Assembly (NCBI GenBank): GCA_024404655.1
Contig: JAKSPR010000006.1
Location: 1 to 21,561 of the forward strand
From: Clostridia bacterium
GTDB taxonomy: Bacteria; Bacillota; Clostridia; Oscillospirales; CAG-272
DNA length: 21,561 bases
Direction of reading: 5' to 3'
The notes beneath the pieces are model-generated. The model had not been told where the DNA came from and ran no database searches. It saw only the letters and a program-made list of their open reading frames with translations. Below, in pieces: positions 1 through 7,289 of the stretch. The position numbers were made by a program, and so were the translations under genes. Position 1 is the stretch's first letter; each line of letters begins with the position of its first letter.

Positions 1-349
1 CGGAGAGCTGACAAAGAGCGATGCGTGCACATTGAAGCTCCTGACAAATGAGGGCATTCTCGGCATGCACAGCAATTCCCGTCACGCGCATCCTCTCTGG
101 CGCAGGGGGATCGGCGGTACCGAGCATATTCTTTGGACCGCGCAGGATGCGGAGGGCGGAGATTATCTGGCCGTCTTCAATGTGGGTGACGGGGATAGCG
201 AGATTACGATTTCTCTGGCAGATGCGGAAATTTTCACTCCGGTTTCCATGACAGAGTTCTGGAGCGGTCAGAAGACAGACGCGGACGGCAGCTTTACCGT
301 GAAGCTGTCAAAGCACGGAGCAAAAGCCTTTAAGATCACAGCAAAATAA
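1..349 (+). CDS. Alpha-galactosidase-like glycosidase (clan GH-D), C-terminal fragment
   Basis: This is the 3' end of a gene that begins outside the window. The open frame enters at base 2 and stops with TAA at 347-349, giving about 115 residues. The early stretch KLLTNEGILGMHSNSRHAHP resembles the end of the catalytic barrel of family 27 alpha-galactosidases, where a conserved LLTN.E...IN motif occurs. After it comes a small beta-sandwich-like tail with the pattern W-x-A-x-D...YLAVFNVGD and a last strand GSFTVKLSKHGAKAFKI, typical of the C-terminal domain of these enzymes. The family hydrolyses alpha-linked galactose from oligosaccharides or glycoconjugates. The catalytic aspartates lie outside the window, so neither activity nor location can be checked. 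A hairpin terminator follows 8 bases after the stop. Family-level assignment is reasonable; the exact family (GH27 or a relative) is an inference. Confidence 0.7.
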   Translation, partial: GELTKSDACTLKLLTNEGILGMHSNSRHAHPLWRRGIGGTEHILWTAQDAEGGDYLAVFNVGDGDSEITISLADAEIFTPVSMTEFWSGQKTDADGSFTVKLSKHGAKAFKITAK

Positions 350-357
350 AGCGTATG

Positions 358-396
358 GGCCCCGGATGCAGAAAATGTGTCCGGGACCTGTTTTTT
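358..396 (+). terminator. Rho-independent terminator of the upstream glycosidase gene
   Basis: A 9-bp stem (358-366 with 380-388) has one C-A mismatch and a 13-nt loop. It is followed within two bases by a run of six T (391-396). It ends the unit whose stop codon is at 347-349. Confidence 0.8.
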
Positions 397-465
397 GGTG
401 CGGCGGTTGTCCGCAGTCCGATTTTAAGAAATATTACATATTTTATGAACATTTTTTTCAAGTGC

Positions 466-493
466 TTGACTTTCCCCGGATTTGTGCTATAAT
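466..493 (+). promoter_or_regulatory. Sigma-A promoter of htpG
   Basis: The -35 box is TTGACT at 466-471 (or CTTGAC one base earlier, giving a 17-nt spacer). The -10 box is TATAAT at 488-493, preceded by TGC, an extended -10. Transcription should start near 500, inside the CIRCE operator. Confidence 0.85.
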
Positions 494-496
494 GAA

Positions 497-523
497 TTAG
501 CACTCAAAGATGATGAGTGCTAA
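497..523 (+). promoter_or_regulatory. CIRCE operator (HrcA binding site)
   Basis: TTAGCACTC at 497-505 and GAGTGCTAA at 515-523 form the perfect 9-9-9 inverted repeat known as CIRCE, the binding site of the heat-shock repressor HrcA. It begins 4 bases after the -10 box and spans the expected transcription start. Bound HrcA should therefore block htpG transcription until heat or misfolded protein removes it. Every base of the two arms matches the consensus. Confidence 0.97.
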
Positions 524-574
524 TTCCAACCGGACACATATCACGGGACTTAACAGAAAGGACTGTATCATACA

Positions 575-2473
575 ATGGAAAAGAAACAATTTGTAACCGA
601 ATCCAAGAAGCTGCTTGACATGATGATCAACTCTATCTACACGCACAAGGAAATCTTCCTGCGTGAGCTGATCTCCAATGCAAGCGACGCCATCGACAAG
701 CTCTATTACCGCTCTCTCACCGATGAATCCGTGAAGATGAACCGCGGTGACTACCTCATCCGCCTGACAACGGATAAGGATGCATCCACCCTGACCGTTT
801 CCGATAACGGTATCGGTATGACATCTGAGCAGCTGGAAACCAACCTCGGCACCATCGCAAAGTCCGGCTCCTACGATTTCAAGAACGAAAACGACAAGAA
901 GGAAGATATCGACATCATCGGTCAGTTCGGTGTCGGCTTCTATTCTGCCTTCATGGTGGCAGACAAGATCACCGTCCGTTCCCGTGCCTTTGGTTCTGAT
1001 GAAGCATGGCAGTGGGAATCCGAGGGTGCTGACGGCTACACGCTGACCAAGTGTGATAAGGATACCGCCGGTACCGATGTTATTCTGCATCTGCGCGCCG
1101 ATACGGAAGATGAAAAGTACTCCGAATATCTGGATGCATGGAAGATAAAGAATCTCGTCAAGAAGTATTCCGACTATATCCGTTATCCGATCAAGATGGA
1201 ATCCGAATCCCAGGAGCTCAAAGAGGGCAAGAAATACGGGGATGAGGACGCATTTGAAACTGTGACCAAGGATGAGACCCTGAACTCTATGGTTCCGCTG
1301 TGGAAGAAGAAGGCATCCGAGATCACAGACGAACAGTATGCAGCATTCTACCGTGAGAAGTTCTATGATTTTGAAGCACCCGTCAAGACCATTCACTTCC
1401 ATTCCGAGGGTCTTTCCGAATTTGATGCGATGCTCTTTGTTCCGAAGAAAGCGCCCTTTGATTACTATACCAAGGACTATGAGAAGGGCCTGCAGCTGTA
1501 CTCCTCCGGCGTTATGATCATGGAGAAGTGCGCAGATCTGCTGCCCGACTATTTCAGCTTTGTCCGCGGTATCGTGGATTCTGCTGACCTTTCTCTGAAC
1601 ATCTCCCGTGAGATGCTCCAGCACGACAGACAGTTAAAAGCCATTGCAAAAGCGGTTGAGAAGAAGATCAAAACGGAGCTTGCCAAGCTGATGGAATCCG
1701 ATCGTGTCGCTTATGAGGAATTCTGGAAAGCATTCGGCATGCAGATCAAGTTCGGTGTCTACTCCGACTACGGCATGCACAAGGATGTTTTACAGGATCT
1801 GATCCTGTTCACCTCCTCTGCGGAGAAGAAGCTCGTTTCTCTGAAAGAGTATACCGCTCGTTGCAAGGAAGAACAGAAGAAGATTTACTACGCTGCTGCG
1901 GAGACGGTGGACAAGGCTGCCATGCTGCCGCAGACCGAAGCTGTTACGGCGAAGGGTTTTGAAGTGCTCTATCTGACCGATGATATCGACGAATTTGCGC
2001 TCCGTTCTCTCAAGGAGTACGACGGCAAGGAATTTGTCAATGTCTGCGCAGAGAACCTCGACATTGCGACCGAAGAAGAAAAGGAAGCCATCAAGAAAGA
2101 GAATGAGGATTCCGGCGACCTTCTGACTGCGATGAAGGAAGCACTGGGCGACGCTGTTGCAAGTGTCCGGTTTACAAACACCTTGAAGCAGCATCCGGTC
2201 TGCCTGTCCAGTGAAGGCGCGCTCTCCACGGAAATGGAGAAGGTTCTCAACAAGATGCCCGGCGCACAGGATGAGAATGTCAAGGCACAGATCGTTCTGG
2301 AAATCAACGCAGAGCATCCGATCGCTGCCAAGCTGAAAGCACTCTATGAGACGGATAAGGACAAGGTTGCAAACTATGCAAAGATTCTCTACGCACAGGC
2401 ACGTCTGATCGGCGGTCTGACGATCGAGAATCCGGCGGAGCTGTCCTCCCTCGTCTGCGATCTGATGATCTGA
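575..2473 (+). CDS. htpG: Molecular chaperone HtpG (bacterial Hsp90)
   Basis: The protein has 632 residues, the usual HtpG length. HtpG is the cytosolic Hsp90, an ATP-driven homodimeric clamp that refolds or holds client proteins during stress. The N-terminal GHKL ATPase domain shows LRELISNASDA with Glu31, Asn35 and Asp38, then DNGIGM with the adenine-contacting Asp77, GTIAKSG, and the lid motif IGQFGVGFYSAF. The middle domain (about 220-500) holds the conserved LNISREMLQ near residue 345. The C-terminal dimerisation region ends in SLVCDLMI, without the eukaryotic MEEVD tail. The ATG at 575 follows AGAAAGGA (555-562) at a slightly long spacing of 12. The gene stands alone, behind a strong promoter and a perfect CIRCE, so HrcA control is very likely. 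Nothing is missing or truncated. Confidence 0.98.
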   Translation: MEKKQFVTESKKLLDMMINSIYTHKEIFLRELISNASDAIDKLYYRSLTDESVKMNRGDYLIRLTTDKDASTLTVSDNGIGMTSEQLETNLGTIAKSGSYDFKNENDKKEDIDIIGQFGVGFYSAFMVADKITVRSRAFGSDEAWQWESEGADGYTLTKCDKDTAGTDVILHLRADTEDEKYSEYLDAWKIKNLVKKYSDYIRYPIKMESESQELKEGKKYGDEDAFETVTKDETLNSMVPLWKKKASEITDEQYAAFYREKFYDFEAPVKTIHFHSEGLSEFDAMLFVPKKAPFDYYTKDYEKGLQLYSSGVMIMEKCADLLPDYFSFVRGIVDSADLSLNISREMLQHDRQLKAIAKAVEKKIKTELAKLMESDRVAYEEFWKAFGMQIKFGVYSDYGMHKDVLQDLILFTSSAEKKLVSLKEYTARCKEEQKKIYYAAAETVDKAAMLPQTEAVTAKGFEVLYLTDDIDEFALRSLKEYDGKEFVNVCAENLDIATEEEKEAIKKENEDSGDLLTAMKEALGDAVASVRFTNTLKQHPVCLSSEGALSTEMEKVLNKMPGAQDENVKAQIVLEINAEHPIAAKLKALYETDKDKVANYAKILYAQARLIGGLTIENPAELSSLVCDLMI

Positions 2474-2493
2474 TCTCAAAAATAAAAACTCAT

Positions 2494-2538
2494 AAAAAAA
2501 CAGGTTCCGGTGCGGAAGCACCGGAACCTGTTCATTTC
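2494..2538. terminator. Bidirectional terminator between htpG and thiT
   Basis: There is a perfect 13-bp stem (2501-2513 with 2518-2530) and a GGAA tetraloop. Seven A at 2494-2500 give a U7 tract for minus-strand transcripts, so it is a strong terminator for thiT. On the plus strand it is followed by the weaker TTCATTTCTTT and should also end htpG. The genes are convergent, with 78 bases between stop codons. Confidence 0.93.
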
Positions 2539-2551
2539 TTTGAGAGAATGA

Positions 2552-3118
2552 TTACTTTTTCAGAAGCTGCTTGAATGCAGGCGTCTTTGTCAGGATGATG
2601 GCTGCGATGACCGTGAAGATGATCTCGGGCAGCATGTAGGAGCCGTTGTATACGACAGAATAGATGAAGGGGTTGCTCCACTCTTCGGGCATCCAGACGT
2701 CAAAAATCAGGGTACCGGAAACCAGGTGAGAGCAGAAGCGTAAGAACAGCGCGATGGCAGTACCTGCAGCCATACCGCCGACGCCGTGGTTACGGAACAT
2801 ACCGGCAAGACCGATGACGGTGAAAGCAAGCAGATAGTCAAATACGAGGCAGCCGATCAGTGCTGCGGGGGTCAGACCCCAGGAAATGACCTCGCCGAGA
2901 TCGAGGAACATCTGGATTGCAGCATAGAGGAAACCGCCGGTCAGACCCCAGCCAAGTCCTCTGCGGATGGAGAAGACAGCGACGGGGAGCATGCTGAGCA
3001 GAGTGACCGCGCCGCCAAGGGGCAGCTTGTAGATCTTGATCATGCTGAGCACGACGGAGAGGGCGACCATGATCGCACATTCGATCATGCAGATGAGTTT
3101 TTCGTTGCGTTTTGCCAT
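2552..3118 (-). CDS. thiT: ECF transporter thiamine-specific S component ThiT
   Basis: This is a 188-residue, very hydrophobic protein with about six membrane helices, the normal size for ThiT. ThiT binds thiamine at the outer face of the membrane and imports it with the shared energy-coupling module EcfA-A'-T, which is not in this window. Family features are the N-terminal helix ending in KIYKLPLGGAVTLLSMLP and the later segment with HLVSGTLIF, MPEEW and IYSVVYNGSYMLPEI, the area that supplies aromatic and polar thiamine contacts in known ThiT proteins. The ATG at 3118 is preceded on the minus strand by AAGGAG (3129-3134) at a spacing of 10. A TPP riboswitch lies directly upstream and strongly supports thiamine as substrate. 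The gene is monocistronic, with its own promoter and terminator. Confidence 0.95.
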   Translation of the reverse strand: MAKRNEKLICMIECAIMVALSVVLSMIKIYKLPLGGAVTLLSMLPVAVFSIRRGLGWGLTGGFLYAAIQMFLDLGEVISWGLTPAALIGCLVFDYLLAFTVIGLAGMFRNHGVGGMAAGTAIALFLRFCSHLVSGTLIFDVWMPEEWSNPFIYSVVYNGSYMLPEIIFTVIAAIILTKTPAFKQLLKK

Positions 3119-3134
3119 AGGAAAAACACTCCTT

Positions 3135-3170
3135 ATAAAATAAAATTCCGCACGGCAAGATACCGTGCGG
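3135..3170 (-). terminator. Terminator hairpin of the TPP riboswitch expression platform
   Basis: An 8-bp perfect GC-rich stem (3163-3170 with 3148-3155 on the minus strand) with a 7-nt loop is followed by the U-rich stretch AATTTTATTTTAT. It lies between the riboswitch aptamer and the thiT ribosome binding site. This is the arrangement expected if TPP binding causes early transcription termination. I did not identify the competing antiterminator pairing with certainty. Confidence 0.8.
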
Positions 3171-3195
3171 ATCCATTTGCTTGATCAAAACGATA

Positions 3196-3296
3196 TCTCC
3201 CTACGCCGGCATGACCCGGATCAGGTGGAAGGGTTCGGGGAAAATCCCCATCTCAGCCCCAAAGACACGAAAACCGTTTCCGGGAGGGCACCCCTG
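3196..3296 (-). ncRNA. TPP (THI-box) riboswitch
   Basis: Read on the minus strand, the element starts with GGGGTGCCC (3286-3294). It contains the conserved GGGGCTGAGAT (about 3250-3260), then CCGAACCC, ACCTGATCCGGGTCATGCC and the closing GCGTAGGGA (about 3197-3205). These are the signature blocks of the thiamine pyrophosphate riboswitch: CTGAGA binds the pyrimidine ring and the CCTGAT/GCGTAGGGA side binds the diphosphate. An extra stem-loop (P3a-like) of modest size sits near 3261-3285. It controls thiT by sensing intracellular TPP. Confidence 0.97.
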
Positions 3297-3317
3297 ATAT
3301 GCTATGCAGTTGCGTTT

Positions 3318-3346
3318 ATTATACACAAAAAACGAGAATCTGTCAA
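3318..3346 (-). promoter_or_regulatory. Sigma-A promoter of the thiT transcript
   Basis: On the minus strand, TTGACA (3346-3341), a 17-nt spacer and TATAAT (3323-3318) match the consensus exactly. The predicted start is near 3311, about 15 bases before the riboswitch aptamer. Confidence 0.92.
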
Positions 3347-3348
3347 GA

Positions 3349-3480
3349 TACGAGGAGTATTTTCTGTAATTATTACGGTTTAATTTCGGATTACCCGTTA
3401 CAATTGAGATGGGTTTCTGAACTGTAATGATATCGCACTACAAGCATCGTAAGAAAAGCAAGACTACACATGTAGCGAAT
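3349..3480. other. Intergenic stretch without recognised elements
   Basis: This AT-rich stretch separates the divergent thiT and beta-helix lipoprotein promoters. I see no convincing operator, hairpin or small gene in it. Confidence 0.5.
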
Positions 3481-3481
3481 C

Positions 3482-3510
3482 TTGACAAATCCCTGCATGC
3501 GTGCTATAAT
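3482..3510 (+). promoter_or_regulatory. Sigma-A promoter of the beta-helix lipoprotein operon
   Basis: TTGACA at 3482-3487, a 17-nt spacer and TATAAT at 3505-3510 with an upstream TGC (extended -10) give a consensus promoter. It lies 32 bases before the ribosome binding site's target ATG region. No sugar-responsive operator was recognised next to it. Confidence 0.92.
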
Positions 3511-3547
3511 GAAACGAAAACATATATGATGGAAAGGATCAATGCTC

Positions 3548-6500
3548 ATGAAAATCCGGGATTTTTGGCGTCGGTGTCTTACGTTTCCCGTGTGTCTTCT
3601 GTCGGCGGGGCTCATGCTCACCATGACGGCCTGTGACAGCGATACCGGAGAAGGAACTGTCACAGACACCGGGACACAGACGATCAGCGAGACTGCAGAA
3701 ACGGAGGCACCTGTCATGGAAACCGTTCTCTATGTTGCCGTCAGCGGTGATGATGCCGCAGCAGGTACCAAGGAGGCACCGCTTGCAACACTTGCGGGGG
3801 CAAAAGCCAGACTGAAGGAAGAAAAGCCGGAGACGGCAGTCGTTATCTTCCGGGAAGGCAGTTATTATTTTGATGAATCCCTGCGCTTCAATGCAGCTGA
3901 CTGCAGAAATGTTACCTATCGCGCAGAGGATGGCGAAAACGTCGTCTTCACAGGCGGCGTGTGCCTCACCGGTACCTGGGACGGCACGGAAGAGATCAAC
4001 GGTCATACCGCATGGGTCAAGCAGATCGACGATCTGGATGCTTATGGGGAGCTCAACACGCTTTACACCGAGGATGATTTTCTCTCCAACGCCCGCTTCC
4101 CCGATAAGGGTTCCTATCTTTATGCCAAAGCCGGCGGACAGTCGATGGATCCCGGCAATGCCATATTTGCAAGAAATCTTTCCCTGATCACCCGTGCCGG
4201 TGATTTGCCGGACATCAGCGGGGAAGATCTTGAACATGCACGCATCCGTATTTACCATTACTGGACGGAGGAACTCTCCCCCATTACGGCATATAATCAC
4301 GCATCCGGTGAGATCACCATGCTGCACAACACTTCCAATACCGTTGCCATGGGTGATCCCTACTGTCTGGAAAACGTCCGCTGCGGTCTGGACGCGCCCG
4401 GCGAGTGGTTCATTGATTATACGGCCAAGAAGCTCTACTATATCCCCCGCGAAGGCGATACCATGGACGGCACGAAGATCTATGCCGGCAAGCAGGAGAA
4501 GCTGATGGAGTTCAGCGGAGCAAAAGATATCACGTTCTCCGGCATCACTTTTGCTTATACCAACTGGATCTTTGCACCGCTCGGCGGTCAGTCTGCCTAT
4601 AATGCACAGGCGGCGGTCACCGTTGCCATGGGCAAAGGCATCAATTTCCGTGACTGTGCGTTCCGCTGTGTCGGCGGTACCTGTCTGAATTTCGGTGACT
4701 ATGACAGTCAGGCGATGGACTGTGTCGTGGACGGATGCTCCTTTGAGCAGATCGGCATGCAGGCTGTTGTGATCGCCGGTGCCAATAACGAAAGCGATTC
4801 CTGTAAGAATATCACGGTCAATAACTGCTATATCAACGGCTACGGCAATGCAAGAGCACATTCCGCAGGTATTCTTCTGACCTATGGTTCCGGCTGTACA
4901 TTGTCTCATAACGAGATCACGAACGGTTCCTATACTGCCGTTTCTGTCGGTTGGTCCTGGGGTTACAATACCCACGCCTGCCATGAGAATAAGATCACAG
5001 ACAACCTCATTTATCACATCGGTCATGCACCGCTTTCCGATATGGGCGGTATTTATACGCTGGGGATCCAGACGGACAGCTTCATCACCGGCAACGTGAT
5101 CTATGATGTCGAAGCCGGTAAGGATGCGACTTCCTACGGCGGATGGGGTATCTATCCCGATGAAGGTTCCACAGGCTTCACCATTGAGAACAACATTGTA
5201 TATGACTGCGGCTCCCAGAGCTTCCACCAGCATTACGGCGAGGAGAACATCGTCCGCAACAACATCTTTGCGTTCAGCAAGGAGGGTCAGGTGCGCTCCA
5301 CCCGTGATGAGGATCATATCGCATTCCGTCTGACGGGCAATATCATCGTCGGTGACAACCAGTGTATGTATGAATACGTAGGCCCCGGCCGGTTCGCTGA
5401 TGATAAGAACCTTTATTACGACTATGCAGCAGGTCCCGGTGTGGTTTACAGCGGCGACTATGCAAAAGCAAACACGCCCGGCAACCGGGATATTGCCGCC
5501 ATGCAGGAAATCGGCTACTATAAGAACGGCGTCTTTGAAGACCCGTGCTTCGTTGATTATCAGAACCGCAACTTCGGTATTGCCGATATGACCGCGGCAC
5601 AGAAGATCGGCTTTACGCCTATTGACTGCAGCGGCGCAGGCTCTGAAAAGTTCGGCAGCAAGTACCTTCTGAATACGCTGACCTATGCGTATGACGCTTA
5701 TCCCACAGCGCTTGTCGATGCTTATCTTGCTGCGCAGGAGGCATATAAGGCAAACCGCACGAAAGAAACCACTGCGGCAATGGAGAAGGCATATAACGCC
5801 CTCTATGCGGTGGACGCGGCAGCGGATTCCATTCTGCCCTCTGTAAATGTCCTCTGCTCCGGCGACAAATATGACGCATATCGGAAGGCATACGATGCTC
5901 TGGCAGCTTCCGCAGCAGCAGGTGACGCCGCAAAGATCAAGGCGGATACCGATGCTCTGAAAGCGGCTTATACGGCAATGCGCGGTGAGAGCTTCACGCT
6001 GACCGCGGACCCCGATAACGGTGAAAACGCCAGCACACTGACACTTTCCTTTGGTGAAAAGATTCATCTGCCGACCCCGGCAAAGGATGGCTATGTCCTT
6101 GTCGGCTGGCTGCTGGATGACGGAACACAGCTTTCCGACAATGTGACCGCAGGCTGCGGAACTGTTGCAGTCAAGGCTCAGTGGGCAAAAGCCTATGCGC
6201 TCCGCTTTGACGGACTGGATACGGAGAATACTGTCCACGGTGCAGGTATGCCGGTGGGCGTGCTCCCTATGCCCGAAAAGGAAAACGGCATCTTGGCCGG
6301 ATGGAACACCAAGGCAGACGGCAAGGGAACAGCCTTTGATGCGTCTTCTCTGATGCCCGATGCCGATACCACGCTGTACCCTGTCTGGAGTGCAGCTGCT
6401 GTGATCTATCTTGACGACGGCGGCAAGAACGATATCATCCGCAACGGCCCGAAGACGATGACCATCGCGGCAGGTACCGCAATCGGTACGCTGCCTGTAC

Positions 6501-7288
6501 CCACCAGAAACCATTACCGCTTCCTTGGCTGGAATACCGAAAAGGACGGCAGCGGCAAGCCGGTGACGGACGCAACGGTTTTTGCAGAGGGAGATGCATA
6601 CATCTACTCCCAGTGGGCAGAAAACTACGTTCTCATTTTCGACAATGAATTCTCCATGAGCGAAGCGGGCTACAACTTCCGTTCCACTGCCGGTTCCAAG
6701 GGTGCAAGCGCACCGTCCATTGACTATATCGCCGGTTCCATTACCTTTGAACGTACCGGTGATGACTGCTTCCTGGCTCCCGGTGAGCACCGTATGAAGC
6801 TGGAGACGGGCCACACCTACCGCATCACCTATACCTACACGATCGACGGTGAGGAATCCGGTCATGCACGTCTGACTCTGCTGCCCTATAATAAGGCAGG
6901 AGAATGGGGTGCCGATTACTACATCGAAAATGTTGCTCCGGGTGCGGAATATACTGTCACGGATCCTTTCATTTATGTTGCTCTGCGTCCCGGTTCTGTT
7001 GCTGATGTCGAAACTGTCAGCTGCTATTCCGATATCGCCGTACAGGATATCACGGCAGAGAACGGTGTCACGCTTGCCAAGTCCGCACCGAAGAATGGTG
7101 AAAAGGAAGAATGGCAGCGCGGCGTTGACGTCGGAGAAGCGGTTGGTACACTTCCGACGATGACCTGCGAGGGTTACACCTTCGTCGGCTGGAATACGGA
7201 AAAGGACGGCTCCGGTGAAACCTTTACGGCTTCCACAAAGATGCCTGCAAAGGATGTCCATCTGTGGCCTGTATGGAAGAAGAACTGA
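3548..7288 (+). CDS. Surface lipoprotein: right-handed parallel beta-helix glycosidase-like protein with InlB B-repeats
   Basis: The 1246-residue protein is likely exported and lipid-anchored: a hydrophobic signal ends in MTAC, with the lipid cysteine near residue 29. The ATG at 3548 fits GGAAAGGA (3531-3538, spacing 9) better than the in-frame ATG at 3542. Residues 61-110 match the opening of many beta-helix enzymes (YVAVSGDD...GT...APLATLAGAK). Beta-helix coils run to about 610 and hold LSDMGGIYTLG (Asp498), YGGWGIYPDEGS (Asp538, Glu539), HQHYG (560-563) and TRDEDH. A helical FIVAR-like segment follows (about 719-813), then three InlB/Flg_new repeats (816-1025), a jelly-roll-like segment (about 1026-1170) and a fourth repeat to the end. 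The conserved acidic and histidine motifs resemble glycosidases of beta-helix families such as GH141, but the family is my inference and the substrate is unknown. The next gene starts one base after the stop. Confidence 0.75.
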   Translation: MKIRDFWRRCLTFPVCLLSAGLMLTMTACDSDTGEGTVTDTGTQTISETAETEAPVMETVLYVAVSGDDAAAGTKEAPLATLAGAKARLKEEKPETAVVIFREGSYYFDESLRFNAADCRNVTYRAEDGENVVFTGGVCLTGTWDGTEEINGHTAWVKQIDDLDAYGELNTLYTEDDFLSNARFPDKGSYLYAKAGGQSMDPGNAIFARNLSLITRAGDLPDISGEDLEHARIRIYHYWTEELSPITAYNHASGEITMLHNTSNTVAMGDPYCLENVRCGLDAPGEWFIDYTAKKLYYIPREGDTMDGTKIYAGKQEKLMEFSGAKDITFSGITFAYTNWIFAPLGGQSAYNAQAAVTVAMGKGINFRDCAFRCVGGTCLNFGDYDSQAMDCVVDGCSFEQIGMQAVVIAGANNESDSCKNITVNNCYINGYGNARAHSAGILLTYGSGCTLSHNEITNGSYTAVSVGWSWGYNTHACHENKITDNLIYHIGHAPLSDMGGIYTLGIQTDSFITGNVIYDVEAGKDATSYGGWGIYPDEGSTGFTIENNIVYDCGSQSFHQHYGEENIVRNNIFAFSKEGQVRSTRDEDHIAFRLTGNIIVGDNQCMYEYVGPGRFADDKNLYYDYAAGPGVVYSGDYAKANTPGNRDIAAMQEIGYYKNGVFEDPCFVDYQNRNFGIADMTAAQKIGFTPIDCSGAGSEKFGSKYLLNTLTYAYDAYPTALVDAYLAAQEAYKANRTKETTAAMEKAYNALYAVDAAADSILPSVNVLCSGDKYDAYRKAYDALAASAAAGDAAKIKADTDALKAAYTAMRGESFTLTADPDNGENASTLTLSFGEKIHLPTPAKDGYVLVGWLLDDGTQLSDNVTAGCGTVAVKAQWAKAYALRFDGLDTENTVHGAGMPVGVLPMPEKENGILAGWNTKADGKGTAFDASSLMPDADTTLYPVWSAAAVIYLDDGGKNDIIRNGPKTMTIAAGTAIGTLPVPTRNHYRFLGWNTEKDGSGKPVTDATVFAEGDAYIYSQWAENYVLIFDNEFSMSEAGYNFRSTAGSKGASAPSIDYIAGSITFERTGDDCFLAPGEHRMKLETGHTYRITYTYTIDGEESGHARLTLLPYNKAGEWGADYYIENVAPGAEYTVTDPFIYVALRPGSVADVETVSCYSDIAVQDITAENGVTLAKSAPKNGEKEEWQRGVDVGEAVGTLPTMTCEGYTFVGWNTEKDGSGETFTASTKMPAKDVHLWPVWKKN

Positions 7289-7289
7289 T

